Positions 25,301 to 33,603 of a stretch of DNA of 53,769 nucleotides are shown here, one piece after another. Numbering within the stretch: the first letter of the stretch is position 1; every line of letters begins with the position of its first letter. The notes below the pieces were generated by a model, which saw only the letters and a program-made list of their open reading frames with translations, was not told the DNA's origin and ran no database searches. This DNA is from Rhodospirillaceae bacterium (lineage in GTDB: Bacteria; Pseudomonadota; Alphaproteobacteria; Rhodospirillales; UBA2165), in assembly GCA_947467145.1 (NCBI GenBank), contig CANIGJ010000028.1:1-53769 (forward strand), given 5' to 3'. Made by a program: the position numbers and the translations under genes.

Positions 25301-26306
25301 ATTTGGCGAACTTTGCCGCTGTCGCAAGCGCGATGTCCTCGAACCCAGGCACGGCATTGGGCACGACCTGACCGGCAAAATGCGCCACCAGATTTTCCAT
25401 CATCATATCGCGCATACGCAGGGTCGATTCGTGGGTGAAGGCCGCGCGGTGCGGCGATAGGACCACGGAATCGAACGCGAAGAAATCGGTCCGCACATTG
25501 GGTTCGTTCTTGAACACCTCAAGGCCCGCGCCGGCGATCGTCTTGTTCGTTAGCGCCGCAATCAGCGCGTCTTCATCCACCGCACCGCCGCGCGCGACAT
25601 TGATGAGATACCCATCGGGACCGAGTGCCGCCAGCACATCCGCATTGATGATGTCGCGGGTTTCGGGCCCATCCGGCACGCACACGACCAGGTATTGGCA
25701 GGCGGCGGCCAGCTCGCGCACGCTCGACACATAGCGATAGGGCACCGCGGCGTTGCGGGTGCGCTGGTGATAGACGATGTCCATGTCGAAGCCGGCGCAG
25801 CGGCGCGCAAGCGCCTGGCCGATATTGCCGAGCCCGAGAATGCCCACCGTCTTGCCGCTGACCGTGGCGGTGAAGCCGCCCTTCTTGTCGGTGGCGGCCC
25901 ATTTGCCGTCACGGGTGAATTGATCGAAGTAGCGAAAGCGCCGCGTCAGCTCGATCATGAAACCCATGGCGAGGTCGGCGACGGAGGCCGAGTTCGATCC
26001 CGGCCCGTATGTGGCGAGAATGCCGCGCTTTAGGGCCTCCGCCATGTCGAAAATGCCGCCCCCTGGTGCGACGCCGACACCGAAAGTTGCAATAAGGGAC
26101 AGGTTCGGCAGCCGATCCATCAGGCGCTTGTCGCCGCGCGGATTGGCCCCGCCGGACAGGCAGATTGCCTCGATTTTTTCGCCGATCTCGGCGATGTAGG
26201 CATCGCGATCGGGCTTATCGGAAACCTTGTGGACGGTGAATTGGGTGGCGAAATGGGCCTCGTGCTGCTCGACGTTTTCGCCGACGATCAGGATGTGATG
26301 GGTCAT
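25299..26306 (-). CDS. D-2-hydroxyacid dehydrogenase (2)
   Basis: A 335-aa second member of the D-isomer-specific 2-hydroxyacid dehydrogenase family. NAD(P) motif GLGNIGQAL, catalytic Arg in NVARGGAVDE, Glu in LEVFKNEP, His in LSPHRAAF. It resembles glyoxylate/hydroxypyruvate reductases and is clearly different from the product at 18751. The start is the ATG at 26306 (MTHHILIVGENV). Its stop overlaps a terminator shared with the converging gene, and its upstream region holds a palindromic operator-like site. Confidence 0.9.
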   Translation of the reverse strand: MTHHILIVGENVEQHEAHFATQFTVHKVSDKPDRDAYIAEIGEKIEAICLSGGANPRGDKRLMDRLPNLSLIATFGVGVAPGGGIFDMAEALKRGILATYGPGSNSASVADLAMGFMIELTRRFRYFDQFTRDGKWAATDKKGGFTATVSGKTVGILGLGNIGQALARRCAGFDMDIVYHQRTRNAAVPYRYVSSVRELAAACQYLVVCVPDGPETRDIINADVLAALGPDGYLINVARGGAVDEDALIAALTNKTIAGAGLEVFKNEPNVRTDFFAFDSVVLSPHRAAFTHESTLRMRDMMMENLVAHFAGQVVPNAVPGFEDIALATAAKFAK

Positions 26307-26348
26307 GAATGGCTGAAATCCGCGGTTTTGATGCACATATGTGGGTTG

Positions 26349-26376
26349 TACGTAAAAACCGTCATAGATTTACGTA
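26349..26376. promoter_or_regulatory. Operator-like inverted repeat TACGTAAA-N12-TTTACGTA
   Basis: Two perfect 8-bp arms (26349-26356 and 26369-26376), each itself starting or ending in the palindrome TACGTA, lie between the divergent dehydrogenase (-) and 64-aa protein (+) genes. The right arm ends 7 bp before a TTGACA box. This geometry suits a dimeric repressor. No regulator gene is adjacent. Confidence 0.55.
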
Positions 26377-26383
26377 GAACCCG

Positions 26384-26413
26384 TTGACAGCCCCCGATTC
26401 GGAATCTTAAGAT
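26384..26413 (+). promoter_or_regulatory. Sigma-70-type promoter for the 64-aa protein gene
   Basis: Consensus TTGACA at 26384-26389, an 18-bp spacer and TAAGAT at 26408-26413. It is directly downstream of the inverted repeat and 23 bp before the start codon, which leaves a short leader with a GGGGAGG ribosome-binding site. Confidence 0.6.
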
Positions 26414-26436
26414 TTCGTTAATTGGGGAGGATGTCC

Positions 26437-26631
26437 ATGACATTCGATTGGCGTCATTACATCGCAGTGCAGCTTGAATGGGCTGACTGCTTGATCGCAC
26501 GGGCGCAGGAAACGGGGCGAGGCAACACTGAATCCGATGCTCTCTTGGGGATCGCGCGGACGCGGCTCCAGGATGTGCAACGGCTCGCGGCTGACTTGTC
26601 GCGGGGCGGCGACGGGGTTCACGTTAACTAA
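26437..26631 (+). CDS. Small hypothetical protein, 64 aa
   Basis: A mostly helical soluble 64-aa protein (MTFDWRHYIAVQLEWADCL...). The ATG at 26437 has GGGGAGG 6 nt upstream; two earlier in-frame starts sit on or next to that site and are unlikely. A consensus promoter and an operator-like inverted repeat precede it, which supports it being a real, regulated gene. I do not recognise a family. It ends 21 bp from the converging pyridoxamine-phosphate-oxidase-fold gene. Confidence 0.65.
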   Translation: MTFDWRHYIAVQLEWADCLIARAQETGRGNTESDALLGIARTRLQDVQRLAADLSRGGDGVHVN

Positions 26632-26652
26632 CCCCGCCGCGACCAACGTTTC

Positions 26653-27084
26653 TTATTCGAGCGGTTTGCCGCTCAGCTGTTCGGCACGATCCAGCTTAAT
26701 GACTACGGCGTAGCCCTTGCGCTCCGGGTCGGCCTTCTTTTCGGGCTCAACCACCTTGTCCCAAACCTGATCGCGCAGAGCGCCGGTCTCATGCAATTCG
26801 GCTTTGCCGTAGAAGCGGGCCACGCCGCCGGCCGGCAGGATGCCGCTGGCGCGCAGTTCCGGATTGCGGAACCACACAACGATGTTCGGATTGGCTTTCA
26901 GGTTGTTGAAGGCCTTTTTATAGCCGCGTTCCCAATAGGCGAGCGTGTTGTCGTCGAGCACGAGGACGCTGCCCTTCGGGCTGATCTGCGGTGCGCCATC
27001 CGCACCGACGGTGCCGACGAGGCAGACGTTCGCCGGGAAGGCGGCGTTGATGTGCGGAATCAGTTTTTCTGGAATGTGACCCAT
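26653..27084 (-). CDS. Pyridoxamine 5'-phosphate oxidase-fold flavoprotein
   Basis: A 143-aa split-barrel protein of the PNPOx-like FMN-binding superfamily (VCLVGTVGADGAPQISPKGSV near the N-terminus, FNNLKANPNIVVWFR in the middle). Such small members bind FMN or F420/haem and often have redox roles; vitamin B6 synthesis is not implied. It lies 50 bp downstream of the esterase gene on the same strand, so co-transcription is possible. Confidence 0.85.
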   Translation of the reverse strand: MGHIPEKLIPHINAAFPANVCLVGTVGADGAPQISPKGSVLVLDDNTLAYWERGYKKAFNNLKANPNIVVWFRNPELRASGILPAGGVARFYGKAELHETGALRDQVWDKVVEPEKKADPERKGYAVVIKLDRAEQLSGKPLE

Positions 27085-27134
27085 ACGTGTTCCCCTAGAA
27101 GTGAAGGTTGCTGTTGATTGATGCGTGACGCGGC

Positions 27135-28055
27135 TTAGCGCCAGTTGTCGATGAAATCGATGAGGTTGGGCCCGACGGAATCGTCGCCCGTGCCCAGGTG
27201 GTTCATCTCGGAATAATGGTTATGACCGAGCACCTGCTTGAAATACGGCACGCGTTTGTGCACCGCGATGAGTTCCGAGGCGAGATCGAAGCCGAGCTTG
27301 ATGGTCGGCACCGGATCGAGTTCAGCGACCGAAATGAACACCGGGAAATCGGCGCGCGTGATGTTGCCCAGGATCTGACGCTGCGGATAGAGCGACAGGT
27401 CCTCGCCGTAATAGGCGATGCGGTTGGGCGGCGGGTTCTTGTTGTCGATGGCATAGGTGCCCGACAGCAGGATGCAGCCGGCAAAGCCCGGCCCGTCGGC
27501 CGGATGCAGATGCGATTGAAAGGCGTAGGTGCCGACATGCGCCGCACCGGCCGAATGACCGGCGATATAGATGCGGCTCGGATCGCCGCCATATTGCGCG
27601 ATGTTGGCCTTCACCCAGGCGACGGTCTTGCCGACATCCTCAGCGGCGGCCGGATATTTATGCGCCGGCGCCAGACGATAGGTCGAATTCACGCCGATCA
27701 TGCCGTGGCTGGCGAAATAATTGGCGACGTTGGCCTGGATCAGGCCGGTCTCGTCGAGCTTCGAGCCGCCGACCATGCCGCCGCCGTGGAAGAAGACGAC
27801 AACCGGCGCGTTCGTCCGGATGTCCTTCGGCACGTGGACGTCGAGGATGTTACGCTCCTTATCGGGGCCGAACGGCAAGTCGCGATGGACCTTGATCTCC
27901 GGCCACTGTGCATCCTTCAACTGCGGCAGGAACAGCGCACGCGTGCCATTGAGGGCGGCGGGTTCGATGCCACGGCCCAGCGCCACGAGCTTTTTGGCGA
28001 TCTCGGGATCGATGTGACGTGCGGGCGTTTCGGGCCGTTTGGTGAACTGATCCAT
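27135..28055 (-). CDS. Alpha/beta hydrolase, HSL-type carboxylesterase
   Basis: A 306-aa esterase of the hormone-sensitive-lipase-like group. Oxyanion motif FFHGGGMVGGS, nucleophile elbow IAGHSAGAAH, acid probably Asp in VAELDPVPT and His in LGHNHYSEM. The N-terminus lacks a signal peptide. It should hydrolyse short-chain carboxyl esters. It is divergent from the GST gene across a 148-bp gap with no further gene in it. Confidence 0.87.
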   Translation of the reverse strand: MDQFTKRPETPARHIDPEIAKKLVALGRGIEPAALNGTRALFLPQLKDAQWPEIKVHRDLPFGPDKERNILDVHVPKDIRTNAPVVVFFHGGGMVGGSKLDETGLIQANVANYFASHGMIGVNSTYRLAPAHKYPAAAEDVGKTVAWVKANIAQYGGDPSRIYIAGHSAGAAHVGTYAFQSHLHPADGPGFAGCILLSGTYAIDNKNPPPNRIAYYGEDLSLYPQRQILGNITRADFPVFISVAELDPVPTIKLGFDLASELIAVHKRVPYFKQVLGHNHYSEMNHLGTGDDSVGPNLIDFIDNWR

Positions 28056-28203
28056 GCATTCCTCCCGTCGGCTTCGGACACGAGCCGATCATTGCGGCGC
28101 GCATCTTAATCACTTTCGAGGTGCGGAAAAAGGCAGGTGCAAACCCGCGGAAAGGCCCATACTTGTCGAATTCGCAACAACGAAATGCCACGGGGAGACG
28201 CAT

Positions 28204-28791
28204 ATGCTGACGTTCTACTTCGCGCCCGGTTCCAGCTCGATGGCGGTTCATATCGCCCTTTATGAGATCGGCATGCCGTTCGATGCACGGGCCCTCTCCT
28301 TCGCCCGGAAAGAACAATTGCGGCCCGATTACGTCGCCCTCAACCCGGAAGGCAAAGTGCCGGTGCTGATCGTCGACGGCAAACCGCTCTCCGAGGTCGC
28401 GGCCTGTCTGTATTACCTCGCCAAGACCCACCCCGAAGCGAACCTGATCCCGACCGATCTAGCCGGCGAAGCGCAGGCGATCTCGTGGATGTCGTTCGTC
28501 GCCGCGACCATCCATCCGGCCGGCCGCGTCGGCGGGCCCGAAAACGTCGTCAAAGCCTTCGGCCTGGCGGAACGCAAACTCGGCACGAACGATTGGGCGC
28601 TCGGCGCCTATTCGATCGCCGACATTCATCTGTTCCGGCTGTACTGGCGCTACCGCACGCATGCGACGCGCCATCTGAACCCCGACGACTATCCGCGCCT
28701 CGAAACACACTTCAATCGCATGATGGCGCGCCCGGCCGTACAGCGCACGCTCGAGGTCGAGACCGAGATCGGGTATGAGCTGCCCTGGTAG
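28204..28791 (+). CDS. Glutathione S-transferase family protein
   Basis: A 195-aa GST: thioredoxin-fold N-terminal domain ([19 protein letters not shown]; cis-Pro in GKVPVL; glutathione-binding PLSEVAA) and an all-helical C-terminal domain with [13 protein letters not shown]. The Ser at PGSSS suits a beta-class-like active site, which would conjugate or reduce with glutathione. The ATG at 28204 follows GGGGAG. It converges on xerD with a 4-bp gap. Confidence 0.88.
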   Translation: MLTFYFAPGSSSMAVHIALYEIGMPFDARALSFARKEQLRPDYVALNPEGKVPVLIVDGKPLSEVAACLYYLAKTHPEANLIPTDLAGEAQAISWMSFVAATIHPAGRVGGPENVVKAFGLAERKLGTNDWALGAYSIADIHLFRLYWRYRTHATRHLNPDDYPRLETHFNRMMARPAVQRTLEVETEIGYELPW

Positions 28792-28795
28792 GAGG

Positions 28796-29734
28796 CTACA
28801 GCTTCGCCAGCGGGTGGCTCTGTTCGACGAGGCGCTTCAGGCGTTCGTCGAGCACATGGGTGTAGATCTGCGTCGTCGAGATGTCGGCGTGGCCGAGCAT
28901 TTGTTGCAGGCTGCGCAGGTCTGCGCCATGCGCCAGCATGTGACTGGCGAAGGAATGACGCAGTACGTGCGGCGATACACGCGCTTCGTCGATGTCGGCC
29001 GCGCGCGCCAGTTCCTTCAAAATATCGTTGAAGGCGGCGCGCGGCAGATGCCCCTCGCGCCCGCCGCCCGGAAACAGGAACGTACTCTTAGGTTTGCCCT
29101 TTTCGTGCGCTGCGTCGCGCGCTTTCAGCCACGTCGCCACCGCATCGCGCGCCGGATCGGACAGCGGCACCATGCGTTCCTTCGATCCCTTGCCGATCAC
29201 CGTCAAGGTCTGACCGTTGCGCGCGATATTGGTGAGCTTGAGCCCGACCAGTTCGGAAACGCGCAAGCCGGTGGCGTACAGCAATTCGAGCAGCGCCACG
29301 GTGCGCGCACCAATCAAGCCGTCCTGCGCGCGCGCTGCCGCGATCAGGCGATCGACCTCGTCCTCGCTCAAATATTTCGGCAAGGCCTGACCGATCTTCG
29401 GCGCGTCGATCAGATGCGACGGATCGTCGCTGCGCACCGCTTCGGCGAGTAAGAAGGCATAGAACTGGCGGATCGCCGACAAGCGGCGCGCCTGCGTCGT
29501 CGCCTTGTTGCCGGCGGCGCGGACGGCAGCCAGATAATCGCGGATATTCTGCGCATCGGCCGCTTCGAGCGGACGGCCGCGCCGTTTCAAGAAACCCGAT
29601 AGATCGACCAGATCGCGGCGATAGGCGGCGAGCGTGTTGCGCGCCGCGCCGCGTTCGGCCGCCATCATTTCCAGAAAGCTTTCGAGATGCCGGCTGGGCG
29701 GTGCGACCTCGCGATAGGTGCGCGAGCCGACCAA
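28796..29734 (-). CDS. xerD: Tyrosine recombinase XerD
   Basis: A 312-aa recombinase with the full catalytic set: Arg158 (ATGLRVSEL), Lys185 (GKGSKE), His256 and Arg259 (SPHVLRHSF), His282 (LGHADIS) and Tyr291 (IYTHV). The N-terminal core-binding domain has LAAYRRDL. With XerC it resolves chromosome dimers at dif under FtsK control. It lies 9 bp downstream of the 615-aa exported protein gene, in a layout (xerD, unknown, then divergent aroK-aroB) that I recall from other alphaproteobacteria. Unlike the integrase at 981, it is a housekeeping enzyme. Confidence 0.95.
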   Translation of the reverse strand: MVGSRTYREVAPPSRHLESFLEMMAAERGAARNTLAAYRRDLVDLSGFLKRRGRPLEAADAQNIRDYLAAVRAAGNKATTQARRLSAIRQFYAFLLAEAVRSDDPSHLIDAPKIGQALPKYLSEDEVDRLIAAARAQDGLIGARTVALLELLYATGLRVSELVGLKLTNIARNGQTLTVIGKGSKERMVPLSDPARDAVATWLKARDAAHEKGKPKSTFLFPGGGREGHLPRAAFNDILKELARAADIDEARVSPHVLRHSFASHMLAHGADLRSLQQMLGHADISTTQIYTHVLDERLKRLVEQSHPLAKL

Positions 29735-29743
29735 GGACGCGGC

Positions 29744-31591
29744 CTAGATGCCGGACGAGACCGCAGCCTCGACCGCCAGCGCGCGTGCCTCTTTTTCCAA
29801 GCCGGCGCCGCGCAAGGATTCGACCACGAAGCGCAGCACCGTCGGATCCGCTTCGCCGGTCGAGCCCGCACCCAAGGCGACGCTGCTCAGCATGATCGTT
29901 TCGCCGACGCGGCCCGCGATGGACGCGGTCTGGAGCTGACGCCATAGCGAGGCATTGGGCACCACGGTCGAACCGCTGGAGACGGTCTTTTCCCATTCGG
30001 AATCGGGAACGTTGTCGCCGGTCGCCTCGAGCAGATTGAACAGCATGACCGCTTGCGCGCGCACGTCGTCGGCATCGGGCGGATTGGCGCCTTCCGGCGC
30101 CGACGCGGCGGCATACCAACTGGCGACGGCATCGGGCGACCAATCGGGGTCGCGCACCACGCCGGCCAGACGGGCGAGCGGCAGCAGGCGGTCGCGCATG
30201 CGCTGCGATTGATCGTCGAGCACCGCGCTCGCGCGCAGCATGTCGAACCACGCATTGGCGCTGTTCGCCGGCCCCGTGGCGAGCAATGCGCGCGCGGCCT
30301 CCGGCGCCAGCCAGATGAGATCGCGCGACGGGGCCAAGCCCATGATTAGATCGCGATAGACGCGCGCCTGGGTCTGATAGCGGCCGCTGTCGCGCGACAG
30401 GATCAATGCCTGCTGGACGATCTGCGCCAGCGCGGTCGGCACCGTTTCGCGGCTGGCCCGCACATATAGAAGGGCGCGCGACAGCGCGGTCTTTTCGGCC
30501 TGCGCCGTCGAGAGCGCCTTATCGAGCTGTTCCTTGGGGAACGCCATGCTGGCATAGATTTCGCGCAGCAATTTGGTTTCCAGCACACCCATCGCTTCGG
30601 CGCGTTCGGCCGCTTCGAGCCGCTGTTCGGCGGGCAAGGTCGGCGTCGTGGCGATCAGGCGCAGGATGGCCGGCTGGTCGGACGTCGCGACATCGGCGGG
30701 CAATGCGATCTTGGCCACGCGCGCCATGGCGAAATGCAGCGGCTGCGCCTTCGCCATGCTGTCGATCTTCGGCTTGGCGCCATTCGTCACCGCATCGAGC
30801 AGATCGACGAACAGGCCGTCCTTGTCGCCCTGTTCGCGCAACATATCGACACCCAGCCACGCCCGCGGGCCTTGGCCGGCGAGCGCCTGGCAGAAGATAT
30901 CGGCCTTGCGCCAATAAGCGTCGTTCGAGGTGCCGCTTTGGCCCGCGACCAGGGCGCAGACGCGCGAATTGTCGCTTTCGAGGTAGGCCATGTCCGCTTC
31001 GATGCGCAGCAGCGCGGGATCGGTGCCGCGCGCCGGCGCGGTCTTTAACAAGGCTTCGAGCCCGGCCGCATCGCCCATCGCGGCCAGTTGCGCCGCGCGC
31101 AGCACGACGAGATTTTTTTGCGCCTGATTAGGGGAAGATTGGCCGGCGGGTGCCTGGGCATTGGTCAGCAGCAAGCGCTGCATCACATTGCGCAGGATCG
31201 GCGAGACCGTACGCGCCGGCATTTGCGGCAGCATGGTTTCGACCAAGCCACGGCGCGTGCCGTTCCACATATCGAAGTCGAAGCCGCCATTTTCGCGGTT
31301 CAGCGGCCCCACGGATTCCGGATCGATGGCGGCTAGCGGCGCCGATTGCACGCCGAGCGGCAAGACGCTCGCCGGGCCTTCGGGCACCACGTCCGGCTGA
31401 GCGGCCGGTTCGCCAGGTGTTTGCTGAAGTGGAGCCTGCTGAACCGGAGGGGCGTCGAGCGTGCGCGGCGCCAAGGACGCCGGACCGCGCTGCTGCGCCA
31501 CCGCGCCATCGGCCGCGACCAGCGCCCCCAGGCCGATGCACAGAAGAGTTAAAACCCGCAGAGAACGAGGGTTATTTCGGGAAACGGTCAT
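29744..31591 (-). CDS. Exported 615-aa alpha-helical protein of unknown function
   Basis: The N-terminal signal peptide (LTLLCIGLGALVAADGAVA) is followed by a Pro/Gln-rich linker (about 34-95). Then comes a long region of short amphipathic helices, rich in Ala/Leu (about 110-605), resembling TPR/SEL1-like solenoids without a clear repeat consensus. A periplasmic scaffolding role is conceivable but not shown. Its ATG lies inside the 3' end of the preceding 45-aa membrane protein gene (20-bp overlap), and it ends 9 bp before xerD, so the three are probably one unit. Confidence 0.8.
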   Translation of the reverse strand: MTVSRNNPRSLRVLTLLCIGLGALVAADGAVAQQRGPASLAPRTLDAPPVQQAPLQQTPGEPAAQPDVVPEGPASVLPLGVQSAPLAAIDPESVGPLNRENGGFDFDMWNGTRRGLVETMLPQMPARTVSPILRNVMQRLLLTNAQAPAGQSSPNQAQKNLVVLRAAQLAAMGDAAGLEALLKTAPARGTDPALLRIEADMAYLESDNSRVCALVAGQSGTSNDAYWRKADIFCQALAGQGPRAWLGVDMLREQGDKDGLFVDLLDAVTNGAKPKIDSMAKAQPLHFAMARVAKIALPADVATSDQPAILRLIATTPTLPAEQRLEAAERAEAMGVLETKLLREIYASMAFPKEQLDKALSTAQAEKTALSRALLYVRASRETVPTALAQIVQQALILSRDSGRYQTQARVYRDLIMGLAPSRDLIWLAPEAARALLATGPANSANAWFDMLRASAVLDDQSQRMRDRLLPLARLAGVVRDPDWSPDAVASWYAAASAPEGANPPDADDVRAQAVMLFNLLEATGDNVPDSEWEKTVSSGSTVVPNASLWRQLQTASIAGRVGETIMLSSVALGAGSTGEADPTVLRFVVESLRGAGLEKEARALAVEAAVSSGI

Positions 31592-31709
31592 TGGGGATGA
31601 CGACCTCGGCGGGCTTGGACGGGGCGGGAATATCCCAGGTCGCGAGGAAAATACCGGCGCCTGCGATCAGCACGATAAAGAACAGGATAATAGTCAGGGC
31701 AAATTTCAT
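31572..31709 (-). CDS. 45-aa single-pass membrane protein
   Basis: Reading from the ATG at 31709 to a TAA at 31572-31574 gives MKFALTIILFFIVLIAGAGI, then a short tail ending in DRFPK. One N-terminal membrane segment (residues 4-23) is followed by a Pro-rich periplasmic tail with IPAPSKP. It overlaps the start of the 615-aa gene by 20 bp, so translation is probably coupled. Similar short proteins sit in this place in related genomes as far as I recall. It may anchor or assist the exported protein; that is inference. Confidence 0.7.
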   Translation of the reverse strand: MKFALTIILFFIVLIAGAGIFLATWDIPAPSKPAEVVIPNDRFPK

Positions 31710-31749
31710 GGGGGATGCGCTGTTTCCGCTGGGCGTTGGAATGTGTTAC

Positions 31750-31768
31750 GATTCGATCATGTCGAATC
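31750..31768. promoter_or_regulatory. Inverted repeat in the divergent aroK / small membrane protein gap
   Basis: GATTCGA-TCATG-TCGAATC, two perfect 7-bp arms around 5 bp, midway between the divergent start codons at 31709 and 31842. It could be an operator or a small hairpin. Nothing else stands out in this gap. Confidence 0.35.
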
Positions 31769-31841
31769 TTTGGCAGTTTACCGTCGCGACCTTGCCGCCG
31801 CAACGCCGCCAGTCCACCCATCTGGCCGCCCAGCCCCTCAG

Positions 31842-32444
31842 ATGAGCTCAGAAAGCGCACAATTGGCGTCGCCCCAGCCCGGTGGCGAGGCTCCCGTGCG
31901 TTCCCCGGCACGCAGCATCGTGCTGGTAGGCTTGATGGGGGCGGGCAAAACCAGCCTGGGCAAGCGCCTGAGCAAGATCTTCAATCTGCCGTTTTTCGAT
32001 TCGGACGCCGAAATCGAAAAGGCTGCCGGCTGCTCGGTGGCTGAAATCTTCGCCCGCTTCGGCGAAGCCTATTTCCGCGACGGCGAGCGCCGGGTGATCG
32101 AACGCATCCTGGCCGGCGCGCCCTGCGTCATGGCCACCGGCGGCGGATCGTTCATGGACGATCGCATCCGCGAAGTGGTCAAGGACCGCGCGCTCAGCAT
32201 CTGGCTGCGCGCCGACTTGGATACCTTGGTGAAACGCACCACCAAGCGACGCGACGACCGACCGCTGCTCAAGGACGGCGATCCGCGCGATATTCTACGC
32301 AAACTCATCGAGCAGCGTTATCCGGTTTATGGCGAGGCCGATATCGTCATCGACGTCGGCGACGAGCCGCCGGAAAAAACCTCCGAGCGGGTCCATAAGA
32401 TCATCGTGTCGCATATCAATGCCGACGCCGAGCCAACCAACTGA
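31842..32444 (+). CDS. aroK: Shikimate kinase
   Basis: A 200-aa kinase phosphorylating shikimate at the 3-OH in the chorismate pathway. P-loop GLMGAGKTS at residues 30-38, shikimate-binding DSDAEIE and RDGERRVIE, the ATGGGS loop, and the adenine-loop RRDDRPLL. The N-terminal 20 residues are a low-complexity extension. The ATG at 31842 gives family length; a longer upstream frame runs into the divergent genes. It is followed after 19 bp by aroB. Confidence 0.95.
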   Translation: MSSESAQLASPQPGGEAPVRSPARSIVLVGLMGAGKTSLGKRLSKIFNLPFFDSDAEIEKAAGCSVAEIFARFGEAYFRDGERRVIERILAGAPCVMATGGGSFMDDRIREVVKDRALSIWLRADLDTLVKRTTKRRDDRPLLKDGDPRDILRKLIEQRYPVYGEADIVIDVGDEPPEKTSERVHKIIVSHINADAEPTN

Positions 32445-32463
32445 AGTGATCAACTGAAGCGAC

Positions 32464-33591
32464 ATGAGCGACCTGAAGACAGAAATCCTGACCGTCGATC
32501 TGGGCAGCCGCAGCTACGACATCCATATCGGCGCGGGCCTGATCGAACGCGCCGGCGAATTGATTAAGCCGGTGCTGCATCAGCCGCGCGTCATCGTGAT
32601 CTCGGACCGCAATGTGGCACCCCTTTACATGACCAAGCTGCAACGCTCGCTGAAGCGCGCCGGCATCCAGAGCGACAAGATCGTGCTGCCGGCCGGCGAG
32701 CAGACCAAGGATTTCAAATATCTGCAGAAGCTGCTCAACAAGCTGCTGTCGATGCGGATCGAACGGCGCACCACCCTGGTCGCACTCGGCGGCGGGGTGA
32801 TCGGCGATCTGGTCGGCTTTGCCGCAGCGATCGCGCTGCGCGGCATCGATTTCATCCAGGTGCCGACCACGTTGCTGTCGCAAGTCGATTCCTCGGTCGG
32901 CGGCAAAACCGCCATCGACACGCGTTACGGCAAGAACCTGATCGGCGCCTTCCATCAGCCGCGTCTCGTGCTGGCCGATATCGATGCGCTCGACACCCTG
33001 CCCTTGCGCGAGATCCATGCGGGTTATGCCGAGATCGCGAAGTACGGGCTGATCAACGATCCGGCCCTGTGGTCGTGGCTGGAAGACGGCGCCGGCCAGA
33101 AGCTGGTCGACGGCGACAAGCAGGTCCGCGCCAAGGCGGTCTACGAATGCTGCGCCAACAAGGCGCGCGTGGTGTCCGGCGACGAACGCGAGACCGAGGG
33201 CCAGCGTGCGCTGCTCAATCTCGGCCACACCTTCGGCCATGCGCTGGAGGCCGAAACCGGCTTCGGCGGATTGCTGCTGCATGGCGAGGCCGTGGCCATC
33301 GGCTGCGTGATGGCCTTCGCCTTGTCGGCCAAGCTCGGCCTCTGCCCGCAAAGCGATGCCGATCGCGTGCGCCGCCACTTCGCCAGTATCGGCCTGCGCA
33401 CCGATCCGTCGCAGATACCGCTCAACCATTGGGACAGCGACATCTTGATCGGCCATATGGGCAACGACAAAAAGGTTGAAGCCGGCGCCATCACCTTCAT
33501 CCTGGCGCGCGGCATCGGCCAGGCCTTCATCGCCAGGAACATTGCGACATCCGAGGTGCGTGCCGTTCTCGACCGCGCCATCGCCGCCTAG
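32464..33591 (+). CDS. aroB: 3-dehydroquinate synthase
   Basis: A 375-aa AroB converting DAHP to 3-dehydroquinate with NAD and a divalent metal. NAD-binding GGGVIGDLVGF, substrate loop TTLLSQVDSSVGGK, and the metal-site stretches HAGYAEIAKYG and NLGHTFGHALE are visible. It follows aroK by 19 bp and precedes the CorC-like gene by 12 bp, a well-known alphaproteobacterial operon order. Confidence 0.97.
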   Translation: MSDLKTEILTVDLGSRSYDIHIGAGLIERAGELIKPVLHQPRVIVISDRNVAPLYMTKLQRSLKRAGIQSDKIVLPAGEQTKDFKYLQKLLNKLLSMRIERRTTLVALGGGVIGDLVGFAAAIALRGIDFIQVPTTLLSQVDSSVGGKTAIDTRYGKNLIGAFHQPRLVLADIDALDTLPLREIHAGYAEIAKYGLINDPALWSWLEDGAGQKLVDGDKQVRAKAVYECCANKARVVSGDERETEGQRALLNLGHTFGHALEAETGFGGLLLHGEAVAIGCVMAFALSAKLGLCPQSDADRVRRHFASIGLRTDPSQIPLNHWDSDILIGHMGNDKKVEAGAITFILARGIGQAFIARNIATSEVRAVLDRAIAA

Positions 33592-33603
33592 TCGCCCTAT
33601 GCC

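Noticed and set aside
28796..29734. A second mobile-element integrase
   Set aside because: The sequence and neighbourhood match housekeeping XerD, with no attachment sites or cargo nearby.
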